DNA of 64,000 nucleotides, taken from the NCBI GenBank assembly GCA_035535995.1, contig DATLOZ010000015.1, positions 28,484-92,483 on the forward strand, read 5' to 3'. A program made the translations under genes and the position numbers. The notes below the pieces were generated by a model. That model saw only the letters and a list, made by a program, of their open reading frames with translations. It was not told where the DNA came from and made no database searches. Positions 36,461 to 44,207 of the stretch are shown here, piece after piece. This stretch comes from JANYCO01 sp035535995 (GTDB lineage: Bacteria > Bacteroidota > Bacteroidia > Cytophagales > Cytophagaceae). Every line of letters begins with the position of its first letter. Position 1 is the stretch's first letter.

Positions 36461-37306
36461 ATGCATTCCGAAGAACTTTTCAGACAAGCTGCGGACAGGC
36501 TGGAAAAATTTTACGGGAAACAAGAAGCACAATCTTTGTCTTTCCTCTTGCTACAGGCCCTCTATGGTTGGAGCCGTTCTGAAATTTTAGCGACAAAACA
36601 GATCCCGGATCTTTCTAAACTAAATATACTTGAAAGCTATCTCAACAGGCTTGAGCAATCCGAACCACTCCAATATATCCTGGGACAAACAGAGTTTTAT
36701 GGGTATCCTTTTGAAGTGAATCCATCGGTACTCATTCCAAGGCCGGAGACGGAGGAACTGGTGCAGTGGATTATTTCGGAAAATAAAAACAAGGCTACTT
36801 TATCCATCCTTGATATTGGCACAGGTAGCGGATGCATTGCCATAGCGCTGAAAAAAAATCTTCCGCAAGCTACTGTCTATGCACTCGACGTGAGTACACA
36901 AGCATTGGAAACAGCAAAAAAAAATGCGCTGCTCAATCAGGCGGAAATTAACTTTATAGATCAAAATATTCTTTCGGATACAACAGGGATTCCACGAACC
37001 AATATCATTGTCAGCAATCCGCCTTATGTGATGGAGCAGGAAAAACCGTTGATGCGAAAAAATGTACTCGCCTATGAACCTTCACTGGCTTTGTTTGTAG
37101 AAGACCAGGATCCACTTCTTTTTTATAGGACCATTGCTGAAAAAGCTGCGCAATATTTAGTGCCCCAAGGAAAGATCTATTTTGAGATCAACGAGCAATT
37201 TGGGAAAGAAACAGCAGAACTTTTGACAAAGACAGGATTTGTTAAAACAAGAATAATGAAAGACCTTTCAGGGAAAGATAGGATGGTTGGCGGAGAGTTA
37301 AACTGA
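36461..37306 (+). CDS. prmC: Peptide chain release factor N5-glutamine methyltransferase
   Basis: The protein has 281 residues, full length. An N-terminal helical domain precedes IPRPETEELV, the SAM-binding DIGTGSGCIAIAL (about residues 116-128) and the substrate-binding NPPY motif in IVSNPPYVMEQE (about 187). PrmC methylates the GGQ glutamine of release factors RF1 and RF2. It follows an FKBP gene by 2 bp. Confidence 0.95.
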   Translation: MHSEELFRQAADRLEKFYGKQEAQSLSFLLLQALYGWSRSEILATKQIPDLSKLNILESYLNRLEQSEPLQYILGQTEFYGYPFEVNPSVLIPRPETEELVQWIISENKNKATLSILDIGTGSGCIAIALKKNLPQATVYALDVSTQALETAKKNALLNQAEINFIDQNILSDTTGIPRTNIIVSNPPYVMEQEKPLMRKNVLAYEPSLALFVEDQDPLLFYRTIAEKAAQYLVPQGKIYFEINEQFGKETAELLTKTGFVKTRIMKDLSGKDRMVGGELN

Positions 37307-37308
37307 AT

Positions 37309-37360
37309 CTTTGCGTCTTAACGCCTTCACGAAAGATTTCCATGCAAAGGCGCTAAGCAA
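37309..37360. repeat. Short GC-richer inverted repeat between convergent genes
   Basis: TTGCGTCTTAACGCCTT and the imperfect complement AAGGCGCTAAGCAA flank a short loop between prmC and the UPF0104 gene. It is a weak stem of the TTTGCG/AAGGCGC word type and could end both transcripts. Confidence 0.5.
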
Positions 37361-38350
37361 TTATTTTTTCGCAGTAGAGATTTCTTTTCTGCCAATCACG
37401 AAGAAGCTGATCAGTGTGCAGATACCACCAACTACAAGCGTGAGTACCAGCTGTGAAGTATGCAGCACAAAAGCATAGGCTACACCATTTTCCTTACTCA
37501 GTCCGTAAAATACCGTTAGTCCGAGCGCTACAAAAAAGTGGAAGGAACCCGCGCCACCCGAAGCCGGCACCGACATTCCGATCGCTCCTGCAATGAGGAT
37601 CACCAGTCCTGCCATTGGGCCCAGGTTGGAAGTAAAAGGCAGAGAGAAAAACACCAGGTAGGTCATGAAATAATAAGCTGTCCAGATGAAGATCGTGTGA
37701 AATACAAATTCTTTTTTTCTTTCGAGTTTGATAAAACTAAAATATGCTTCTGTAAAAAGTGTTACTATAAAACCTCTCACTTTCATCATCAGAGAATGAT
37801 TGCGGAAAATGAGCGCCAGGATCAGACATACTGCTCCGGCAGCTATGATCCATGGAAGATAGGTAGAAATAAATCCAGGTTCGGTTCCTTTATTTTTCAA
37901 TCCATCTTGAATGAGGTAAAGAAATTTATCGTATTCAAGAAAAAGAGAAAACAATACTAAGAATCCCAGGCAAAGCAGGTCGATCACGCGCTCTGCTACT
38001 ACTGTGGCAATGGACGAAGCCATTGGTACTTTGTCGCCACGATTTAGCACTACGCAGCGCATTACTTCTCCACCTCTTGGGATAAAAATATTTCCGAAAT
38101 ATCCAGTCATTACTGCCAGAAAAGTATTTGTCAAACTAGGACGATAACCCAGCGGTTCCAGCAACAGATCCCAGCGGCGTGCGCGGCTAAGATGCGAGAC
38201 GAGCGAAATACCCAGCGCCAGTAGGATCCAGGAAGGATTGGCTTCTTTCATTCTTTCCCAAATCTCGGTAGGACTGAAATAGCTGAGAATCCCCGCCACT
38301 AGTGCGACAGCGATTACAAGGGATAAGATGATCTGATAAGAAGTTTTCAA
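37361..38350 (-). CDS. UPF0104 / lysylphosphatidylglycerol synthase-like membrane protein
   Basis: The protein has 329 residues with about eight membrane helices. The signature SLVSHLSRARRWDLLLEPLGY near residue 50 and the GGEVMRCVVL run with SSIATVVAERVIDLL (about residues 95-120) are typical of the MprF-like flippase half (UPF0104). The MprF synthase domain is missing, so it most likely moves a lipid across the inner membrane rather than making lysyl-lipid. It is the last gene of a unit with panD and panC, a neighbourhood I recall from other Bacteroidota. Confidence 0.85.
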   Translation of the reverse strand: MKTSYQIILSLVIAVALVAGILSYFSPTEIWERMKEANPSWILLALGISLVSHLSRARRWDLLLEPLGYRPSLTNTFLAVMTGYFGNIFIPRGGEVMRCVVLNRGDKVPMASSIATVVAERVIDLLCLGFLVLFSLFLEYDKFLYLIQDGLKNKGTEPGFISTYLPWIIAAGAVCLILALIFRNHSLMMKVRGFIVTLFTEAYFSFIKLERKKEFVFHTIFIWTAYYFMTYLVFFSLPFTSNLGPMAGLVILIAGAIGMSVPASGGAGSFHFFVALGLTVFYGLSKENGVAYAFVLHTSQLVLTLVVGGICTLISFFVIGRKEISTAKK

Positions 38351-38390
38351 AATAAAGAATTGTTAGAGTTGTTGTTAACTGCACTCATTT

Positions 38391-38488
38391 AGGATGCAAG
38401 ATACCAGATAGCGGATACCAGATATTTTTTAATTTAAAATAAGTTCTAATTTTTATCCGGTATCTGGCATCTTGTATCCGGCATCTTA
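38391..38488. repeat. Family B inverted repeat
   Basis: Arms at 38391-38424 (AGGATGCAAGATACCAGATA...) and 38452-38488 are strongly complementary and separated by 27 bp. It lies between panD and the UPF0104 gene, on the same transcript direction. A single arm of the same family is at 38917-38948 just upstream of panD. Confidence 0.85.
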
Positions 38489-38505
38489 AATTAGTGTATA
38501 TAAAA

Positions 38506-38856
38506 TTAAATCACCTGCTTGTTGCGATCGTTTACAAATACGCGGATTGGAGTCCACTTGGCAGCTTCTTCTGGTGTCATAGAAGCGAAACTCATAATGA
38601 TCAACAGATCGCCTACTTGTACTTTGCGGGCAGCAGCGCCGTTGAGACAAATAGTGCCGGTTCCTTTTTCACCTTTGATCACGTAAGTTTCCAGGCGTTC
38701 GCCGTTATTGTTGTTTACTACCAATACCTTTTCCCATTCTCCAATTTTAGAAGCGATCATCAGATCTTCATCGATGGTGATACTTCCTTCATAGTTCAAC
38801 TCTGCTTGTGTTACTACTGCCTTATGTATTTTTGATTTTAATACCTGGATATTCAT
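38506..38856 (-). CDS. panD: Aspartate 1-decarboxylase
   Basis: The protein has 116 residues from MNIQVLKSKIHKAVV. This start (38856) puts the self-cleavage site YEGSI at Gly24-Ser25, the exact position used in known PanD proenzymes, and the -7 promoter element upstream (38880-38887) excludes the longer frame. Cleavage makes the pyruvoyl group that decarboxylates aspartate to beta-alanine for pantothenate. KSKIHKA, NGERLETY and NGAAARKVQVGDLLIIMSF are family motifs. It follows panC on the same strand, with its own promoter. Confidence 0.95.
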   Translation of the reverse strand: MNIQVLKSKIHKAVVTQAELNYEGSITIDEDLMIASKIGEWEKVLVVNNNNGERLETYVIKGEKGTGTICLNGAAARKVQVGDLLIIMSFASMTPEEAAKWTPIRVFVNDRNKQVI

Positions 38857-38879
38857 CTGCTCGTTTGTATTTGAGGGAG

Positions 38880-38887
38880 CAAAGCTA
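38880..38887 (-). promoter_or_regulatory. -7 element for panD (TAGCTTTG on the minus strand)
   Basis: CAAAGCTA on the plus strand is an exact TAnnTTTG match, 24 bp upstream of the ATG at 38856. It decides the start: the longer frame beginning at 38904 would start ahead of this element. Confidence 0.5.
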
Positions 38888-38916
38888 CTAATATTAGCAC
38901 TCATCTCAAAAATAGA

Positions 38917-38948
38917 TGTAAGATACCGGATACCAGATTACAGATAAT
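38917..38948. repeat. Family B repeat, single arm
   Basis: One copy of GATACCGGATACCAGATTAC lies between panC and panD with no clear inverted partner. It is a solitary half of the family seen at 38391-38488. Confidence 0.65.
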
Positions 38949-38988
38949 ATTTCTAATAAAATAATTATCCCCTTGCATCAACTTTTAA

Positions 38989-39831
38989 CTACTCGATTAT
39001 CAAATTATCAATCAGCCTTACACCATCTAAAAATACAGCGATACACAAAGCAACTTTCTTATGGTTTGACGGATCTTCTATAGGCTCCAGGGTGGTGCCG
39101 TCGGCTATTTCAAAATATTCCAATTGAAGTTCTTTATAAGAATCTAAAAAACCAGCCACTGTCTTTTTCGTTTTTTCTACCCCTTCTTTAGGCAGCAACG
39201 AAGCAGCCAATCGGAGCGATTCGTAGATCTTAGCAGCCACAGGTCTGTTTTGCGGACTCAGTCTCACGTTGCGCGAAGACATAGCCAGTCCGTCGGGCTC
39301 GCGGATGATGGGGCAGCAGGTAAGCAGGATTGGGAAAGACAAGTCTTTCACCATTTGTTGGATGACCAAAAATTGCTGTAGGTCTTTTTGTCCGAAGTAT
39401 GCTCTGGTGGGTTGAAGAATGTTAAATAATTTAGAAACGACTACACCTACTCCCGAGAAATGACCGGGCCTAAAAGCTCCTTCCATCACATTTTCCAGCG
39501 GACCGAAATCCATTTTGACCAGGGGCTTTGAAGCATACATTTCCTGTTCGTCCGGCGCGAATACTGCCTGGCAGCCTGCTTTTTCAAGCATGGTAAGGTC
39601 TTGCTCCAGGGTGCGAGGGTATTTGGCAAGGTCAGCAGGATTGTTGAATTGAATAGGGTTTACAAAAATGCTGGCCAGTGTGATCTTATTTTCTTTAGCA
39701 GAAATTGAGATGAGCGATAAATGCCCTTCGTGCAAGGCTCCCATAGTAGGAACCAGGCCCGTCTGGAAACCCTCTTTTTGCACTGAAAAGCAGTATTTCC
39801 GGGCTTCCGCCACTGTCTTCAACAACTCCAT
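38989..39831 (-). CDS. panC: Pantothenate synthetase
   Basis: The protein has 280 residues. HIGH-type motif TMGALHEGHLSL near residue 30, FVNPIQFN, and YFGQKDLQQFLVI are diagnostic, with MSSRNVRLSPQNR (KMSKS-like SRN) at about 185. It ligates pantoate and beta-alanine with ATP. An ATG at 39840 gives three more residues; MELLKTVAEA is the preferred start. It diverges from the glycogen-synthase-like gene across 130 bp. Confidence 0.95.
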   Translation of the reverse strand: MELLKTVAEARKYCFSVQKEGFQTGLVPTMGALHEGHLSLISISAKENKITLASIFVNPIQFNNPADLAKYPRTLEQDLTMLEKAGCQAVFAPDEQEMYASKPLVKMDFGPLENVMEGAFRPGHFSGVGVVVSKLFNILQPTRAYFGQKDLQQFLVIQQMVKDLSFPILLTCCPIIREPDGLAMSSRNVRLSPQNRPVAAKIYESLRLAASLLPKEGVEKTKKTVAGFLDSYKELQLEYFEIADGTTLEPIEDPSNHKKVALCIAVFLDGVRLIDNLIIE

Positions 39832-39889
39832 AAATTGCAATGTTTAGTAACTTCAAAATCGGCAAAATACGAGTTATATTTTAAAAACC

Positions 39890-39920
39890 TTGAATTTTAC
39901 AAAAAAATTTTGTACTTTTG
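39890..39920 (+). promoter_or_regulatory. Bacteroidota promoter for the GT5-like gene
   Basis: TTG at 39890-39892 (-33) and TACTTTTG at 39913-39920 (-7) are separated by 20 bp, matching the known TTTG-N(17-23)-TAnnTTTG architecture. The predicted transcription start is about 35 bp before the ATG at 39962. Confidence 0.7.
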
Positions 39921-39961
39921 TACTCCCTTAGAGGAATTTTCTAACCTAATACACTCGCATT

Positions 39962-40771
39962 ATGAGCAAACTCAGGATTTTGTATGTTGCCTCTGAAATG
40001 AATCCCTTCCTGCAACAGACACAAGTAGCCGATTTCGTACGAAAACTTCCTCAAGCAATGCAAGAGAAAGGTATGGAAATCAGGATTTTAGTTCCAAGGT
40101 TTGGAACCATCAACGAAAGAAGGAACCGGCTCCACGAAGTAGTAAGGCTTTCCGGTATCAATATTACCGTTGGTGAGGAAGAAAAACCTCTGATCATTAA
40201 AGTAGCTTCCGTCCCAAATGCCAAGCTTCAAGTTTATTTTATCGACAACGACGACTATTTTCAAAGAAAGTTCGTTTTTGAAGATAAAGACAATAAATTC
40301 TACCCAGACAACGACGAAAGAGCGATCTTCTTCTGTAAGGGTGTAATGGAAACTGTCAAAAAACTGGGCTGGGCTCCTGATATTGTGCATTGCAATGATT
40401 GGATGACAAGCTTGATCCCGCTCTATATGAAGACAAGGTATAAAAAAGACCCGATCTTCAAAAACGCGAAATCTGTTCTTTCTATTTACAATACACCATT
40501 CAATTACAAATTTGAATCGGATCTGATCTCTAAAGTAAAAATGCTGGATATCGATGACAGCATGCTTTCGATGCTGAAGACTTGCGATTTCGAAGGATTT
40601 GTAAGAACAGGAATAGAATACGCTGATGCTGTGATCAAGGCAGACGATGAATACTGCACCGCGCTTCAGAAGTTGTTTGACTCTATGAAAAAGAGCAAAA
40701 AAATAAACAGCTTTGAGGAAGAAGACTACGAAGAGAATTACTATAATTTTTATAATGAACTTGTTGACTAA
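39962..40771 (+). CDS. Glycogen/starch synthase-like protein (degenerate GT5 N-terminal domain)
   Basis: The protein has 269 residues, about half of a glycogen synthase (roughly 480). The opening ILYVASEMNPFLQQTQVADFV aligns with the starch synthase start, but the ADP-glucose motif KTGGLGDV is replaced by QQTQVADFV, and the whole C-terminal Rossmann domain is missing. VHCNDWMTSLIPLYMK corresponds to the family HxHDWQTAL run. It is therefore unlikely to make glycogen. The tail is acidic (EEEDYEENYYNFYNE). Proteins like this beside panC are, from memory, a conserved Bacteroidota feature of unknown role. The gene overlaps the start of the DUF4270 gene by 17 bp. Confidence 0.85.
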   Translation: MSKLRILYVASEMNPFLQQTQVADFVRKLPQAMQEKGMEIRILVPRFGTINERRNRLHEVVRLSGINITVGEEEKPLIIKVASVPNAKLQVYFIDNDDYFQRKFVFEDKDNKFYPDNDERAIFFCKGVMETVKKLGWAPDIVHCNDWMTSLIPLYMKTRYKKDPIFKNAKSVLSIYNTPFNYKFESDLISKVKMLDIDDSMLSMLKTCDFEGFVRTGIEYADAVIKADDEYCTALQKLFDSMKKSKKINSFEEEDYEENYYNFYNELVD

Positions 40772-42095
40772 AAAATTAATCTTCATCAAAACAGGATTGC
40801 TATCGCTGGCAATCCTGTTTTTTTTGGGTTGTAAAAAAGAAAATAATAAAATCGGGCTGAACGACCCCAGCAGGCTTCCCTCTGAGGCCTACTTTACAGA
40901 TACTATCACGGTCAAATCCGAAGTGGTACTCATCAGCGATTCGATCAATACTACCAATGTATCAATCGCCGCCAATGGCAATTCTCCTTACGCTTCAGTA
41001 ATGATGACAGGGGCTTATACCGATCCGCTGTTTGGAAAAATATCCGTGGAAGCATATTCACGTTTGCTCTTATCTACAGAATATGTAGAGCTTCCGGACG
41101 CTACAGCCGATTCGGCTTTTTTGTATCTCTCTTATTCTTATTTCTATGGGAACAACTGGTTACCGCAAACATTGAACGTATATGCCCTCGAGGAAGATAT
41201 TAGGACAGATGTTCAATATTTTAGTAATTCTGCCCCTCTTGCACATACGACTTTGTTAGGTACAATTACCTTCAACGCCAGTAGCGATACGGCAGCTCAA
41301 ATAAGGATTAAACTCAACAATACCAATGGATTTTTACAAACTGTTTTGGAGGCATCTAAAAATAATAATGGGTTTCAGAATGAAATAAAAGGAATTGTCT
41401 TGTCACCAGGCACTCCCGATGGTGCAATCATTCGCATCGATGGAAACTCAGTTAACACTGCGCTTCAGATTTATTATACCCAATACGGACAAAGCAATAT
41501 TTATACTCTCAACATGACTAGTGGTGCGCACAAATTTTACCGCGTTATAGCCGATCGTAGTGGCACAGAGCTGTCTTCCTTAGTTAATAATTATGATAGT
41601 ATTAATACTGCTTCATTGCCAAGCAGACGTTGTTATATACAAGCTTGCACAGGCTTGCGTACGAGGTTAAGTTTTCCCTATCTGAAAAATTTGCGTGAAG
41701 TATTTCCAAATATCGCTGTGATCAAAGGAGAGCTATCGGTGGCTCCAGCTCCTGGTACAGGCTATTACCCGCCTAATTATACAGTGCTGTTGATGCGTAC
41801 CGATGAAACCGGAAAAATCCTGAAAAATCCTGCTGGTTCTATTTATTATGTACAGCCTGATGATTACGTTCAGTACAATAATACTGCTATCAATATTATT
41901 ACATTGGATAGCAATCAATATTCAATCCCAGTAAAATCTTATATCCAATCGGTGCTCATAGGGCAGGTGCCTAACAATAAGATCATTCTTTCCCCGGGTT
42001 TATTATACACCGATATCAACCGGATTACAATTAGCGATAATGGCAACCCTTCTCTTCCGTTGAAATTGAGGTTGTATTTTACCACGATAAAATAA
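40755..42095 (+). CDS. DUF4270 family lipoprotein
   Basis: The protein has 446 residues from MNLLTKKLIFIKTGLL (start 40755). Lipoprotein signal with Cys26 (LAILFFLGC). The mature part has the DUF4270 features: TDTITVKSEVVLISDS, MTGAYTDPLFGKISVEAYSRLLL, and a long beta-rich region. Family members are cell-surface or periplasmic lipoproteins of unknown function restricted to Bacteroidota. Its first 17 bp overlap the GT5-like gene, and an intrinsic terminator hairpin lies within the signal-peptide codons (40788-40825). Confidence 0.88.
   Translation: MNLLTKKLIFIKTGLLSLAILFFLGCKKENNKIGLNDPSRLPSEAYFTDTITVKSEVVLISDSINTTNVSIAANGNSPYASVMMTGAYTDPLFGKISVEAYSRLLLSTEYVELPDATADSAFLYLSYSYFYGNNWLPQTLNVYALEEDIRTDVQYFSNSAPLAHTTLLGTITFNASSDTAAQIRIKLNNTNGFLQTVLEASKNNNGFQNEIKGIVLSPGTPDGAIIRIDGNSVNTALQIYYTQYGQSNIYTLNMTSGAHKFYRVIADRSGTELSSLVNNYDSINTASLPSRRCYIQACTGLRTRLSFPYLKNLREVFPNIAVIKGELSVAPAPGTGYYPPNYTVLLMRTDETGKILKNPAGSIYYVQPDDYVQYNNTAINIITLDSNQYSIPVKSYIQSVLIGQVPNNKIILSPGLLYTDINRITISDNGNPSLPLKLRLYFTTIK
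40788..40825 (+). terminator. Intrinsic terminator inside the DUF4270 signal-peptide codons
   Basis: A perfect 13-bp stem (AAAACAGGATTGC at 40788-40800 with its complement at 40809-40821), an 8-nt loop and eight Ts (40818-40825) lie 17 bp after the GT5-like stop codon but within the DUF4270 coding sequence. Ribosomes translating DUF4270 would melt it, so it could act as a translation-coupled attenuator. Confidence 0.8.
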
Positions 42096-42129
42096 AAAGA
42101 CTAACACTTGTTTCCTTTATGGAGATTAA

Positions 42130-42190
42130 ATTCTAAATCCAAAAAATAAATTCCAAACGAGAATCTTCTTTGGAATTTGTTTTTTGGATT
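42130..42190 (+). terminator. Family D repeat acting as terminator
   Basis: AAATTCCAAA (42148-42157) pairs with TTTGGAATTT (42169-42178), followed by GTTTTTTGG; longer outer arms (TTCTAAATCCAAAA...TTTTTGGATTTTGGG) add to the stem. It is placed 52 bp after the DUF4270 stop codon and so probably ends that transcript. Confidence 0.7.
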
Positions 42191-42221
42191 TTGGGTTTTA
42201 ACATTTAATTAAAATAGTTAC

Positions 42222-42229
42222 TATCTTTG
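42222..42229 (+). promoter_or_regulatory. -7 element for glmS (TATCTTTG)
   Basis: An exact TAnnTTTG match 38 bp before the glmS ATG. A TTG at 42191-42193 is 28 bp away, longer than usual, so the -33 box is unclear. No glmS ribozyme sequence was recognised in the leader. Confidence 0.5.
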
Positions 42230-42267
42230 AACAAAAAGGATATAGTATATAATTTTTATAATTAACT

Positions 42268-44103
42268 ATGTGTGGAATTGTAGCTTACGTAGGGCATAAA
42301 GAAGCTTGTCCGATTATCTTAAAAGGCCTGAAAAGACTGGAATACCGCGGGTACGACAGCGCAGGTATTGCCTTGATCAAAAACGGGCTGAACGTCTATA
42401 AGAAAAAAGGTAAGGTAACTGACCTGGAAGCTTTTCTCGAAGGCAAAGACCTTCAGAGCACCATTGGAATGGGCCATACCCGCTGGGCCACGCACGGCGA
42501 ACCAAGCGACCGCAATGCACACCCACATTTTTCCAACAGCAAAGGAATCGCGATCATCCATAATGGGATCATTGAAAACTACGACTCGCTGAAGAAAGAT
42601 CTTCAGATGAGAGGTCATACATTTCTAAGTGATACAGACTCCGAAGTATTTATTCATCTCATTGAAGATGTATATGAGAATAATAACTGTACGCTCGAAG
42701 AAGCAGTCCGCATAGCGCTTACAATGGTAGTAGGCGCATATGCCATTGTGATCATGTCCAAAGATCATCCTGATCAATTGATCGCTGCCCGTAAAGGAAG
42801 TCCGCTTGTGATCGGAATTGGCAAAGACGAATTCTTCCTTGCTTCCGATGCTACGCCGATCATTGAATATACAAACGAAGTAGTTTATCTCAACGACTTC
42901 GAGATCGCTGTCATCAAGGGCGGCAAACTTTCTATCAAAAATATCGAAGACCAGATCACTACTCCTTATATCCAGAAATTGGATCTGGAGCTAGACTCCA
43001 TTGAGAAAGGCGGCTATCCCCATTTCATGTTGAAAGAGATCTTTGAGCAACCAAGATCCATCACCGATTGTCTTCGCGGACGCGCCATCTCTGCTCAAGG
43101 CCACCTGGCGCTGGGAGGTATCCGTCAATACGCAAATAAACTTATTAATGCCGACCGTATCATTATCATTGCCTGTGGAACTTCCTGGCATTCCGGTTTG
43201 GTGGCGGAATATATTTTTGAAGAATACACACGCATCCCGGTAGAAGTAGAATACGCTTCGGAATTTCGTTACAGAAATCCTGTGATCCGAGAAGGAGATG
43301 TGGTGATCGCAATTTCCCAATCGGGAGAAACAGCGGACACCCTTGCTGCTATTGAGCTGGCAAAATCTAAAGGCGCGATCATCTTTGGAGTATGCAACGT
43401 AGTAGGTTCCTCCATCGCACGCGTATCGCACGAAGGCGCTTACCTGCATGCAGGACCGGAGATCGGTGTGGCCAGTACAAAGGCATTTACCGGACAGGTA
43501 ACTGTGTTGGCTATGATGGCAATTATTGTTGCTAACAAAAAAGGAATTATTACTGAAAGTAAATTCCAGGAGCTGCTAGTAGACCTGGAAAATATTCCTT
43601 CTAAAATTCAACATGCGCTGGAGCTGAACGATTCTATCAAGCAAATCGCAGAAGAATTTAAAAATGCTAAAAACTTCCTTTACCTCGGAAGAGGGTATAA
43701 CTTCCCAGTAGCCTTGGAAGGAGCATTAAAATTGAAAGAAATTTCCTACATCCACGCCGAAGGATATCCTGCGGCTGAAATGAAACATGGTCCGATCGCC
43801 CTGATCGACGAAGAGATGCCGGTAGTAGTGATTGCGCTGCATGATAGTTCTTATGAAAAAATTGTTTCAAACATACAGGAAGTGCGCGCCCGCAAAGGCC
43901 GCGTGATCGCTATTGTAACGGAAGGTGATACACAGATCCGCGACATGGCGGAATTTGTGATCGAAGTGCCACAGATCAGCGAAGCCTTGTCACCATTGGT
44001 TTCTGTAGTGCCACTACAATTGCTTGCCTATCATATCGCCGTGATGCGCGGCTGCAACGTAGACCAGCCAAGGAATTTGGCAAAGTCGGTAACGGTTGAA
44101 TAA
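42268..44103 (+). CDS. glmS: Glutamine--fructose-6-phosphate aminotransferase
   Basis: The protein has 611 residues, full length. The N-terminus MCGIVAYVGHKEACPIIL exposes Cys2, the nucleophile of the Ntn glutaminase domain, with HTRWATHGEPSDRNAHPH confirming it. The isomerase half has two SIS domains: IACGTSWHSGLVAEY, SQSGETADTL, YLGRGYNFPVALEGALKLKEISYIHAEGY, and the C-terminal PRNLAKSVTVE. It makes glucosamine-6-phosphate for cell-wall and lipopolysaccharide precursors. It stands in a row after the GT5-like and DUF4270 genes but has its own promoter. Confidence 0.97.
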   Translation: MCGIVAYVGHKEACPIILKGLKRLEYRGYDSAGIALIKNGLNVYKKKGKVTDLEAFLEGKDLQSTIGMGHTRWATHGEPSDRNAHPHFSNSKGIAIIHNGIIENYDSLKKDLQMRGHTFLSDTDSEVFIHLIEDVYENNNCTLEEAVRIALTMVVGAYAIVIMSKDHPDQLIAARKGSPLVIGIGKDEFFLASDATPIIEYTNEVVYLNDFEIAVIKGGKLSIKNIEDQITTPYIQKLDLELDSIEKGGYPHFMLKEIFEQPRSITDCLRGRAISAQGHLALGGIRQYANKLINADRIIIIACGTSWHSGLVAEYIFEEYTRIPVEVEYASEFRYRNPVIREGDVVIAISQSGETADTLAAIELAKSKGAIIFGVCNVVGSSIARVSHEGAYLHAGPEIGVASTKAFTGQVTVLAMMAIIVANKKGIITESKFQELLVDLENIPSKIQHALELNDSIKQIAEEFKNAKNFLYLGRGYNFPVALEGALKLKEISYIHAEGYPAAEMKHGPIALIDEEMPVVVIALHDSSYEKIVSNIQEVRARKGRVIAIVTEGDTQIRDMAEFVIEVPQISEALSPLVSVVPLQLLAYHIAVMRGCNVDQPRNLAKSVTVE

Positions 44104-44107
44104 TTAT

Positions 44108-44207
44108 AAATTTTGAGTTATGAATATTGAATTAAAAAAGTGATACGTTAAACTCAATACTAATTCATAATTTATAACTCAACATTCATAACTCATAATT
44201 CAAAATT
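44108..44207. repeat. Family A inverted repeat
   Basis: Left arm 44108-44133 (AAATTTTGAGTTATGAATAT...) and right arm 44161-44207 are inverted copies that fill the gap between the convergent glmS and outer-membrane barrel genes. Two right-hand units sit in tandem. Confidence 0.85.

Noticed and set aside
39962..40771. Functional glycogen synthase
   Set aside because: It lacks the KTGG substrate motif and the C-terminal catalytic domain.
40088..40789. A 233-codon minus-strand frame opposite the GT5-like gene
   Set aside because: The forward frame has a promoter and family match; the reverse is a shadow without domain features.
42230..42267. glmS ribozyme/riboswitch
   Set aside because: The leader after the promoter is only about 30 bp, too short for the ribozyme.
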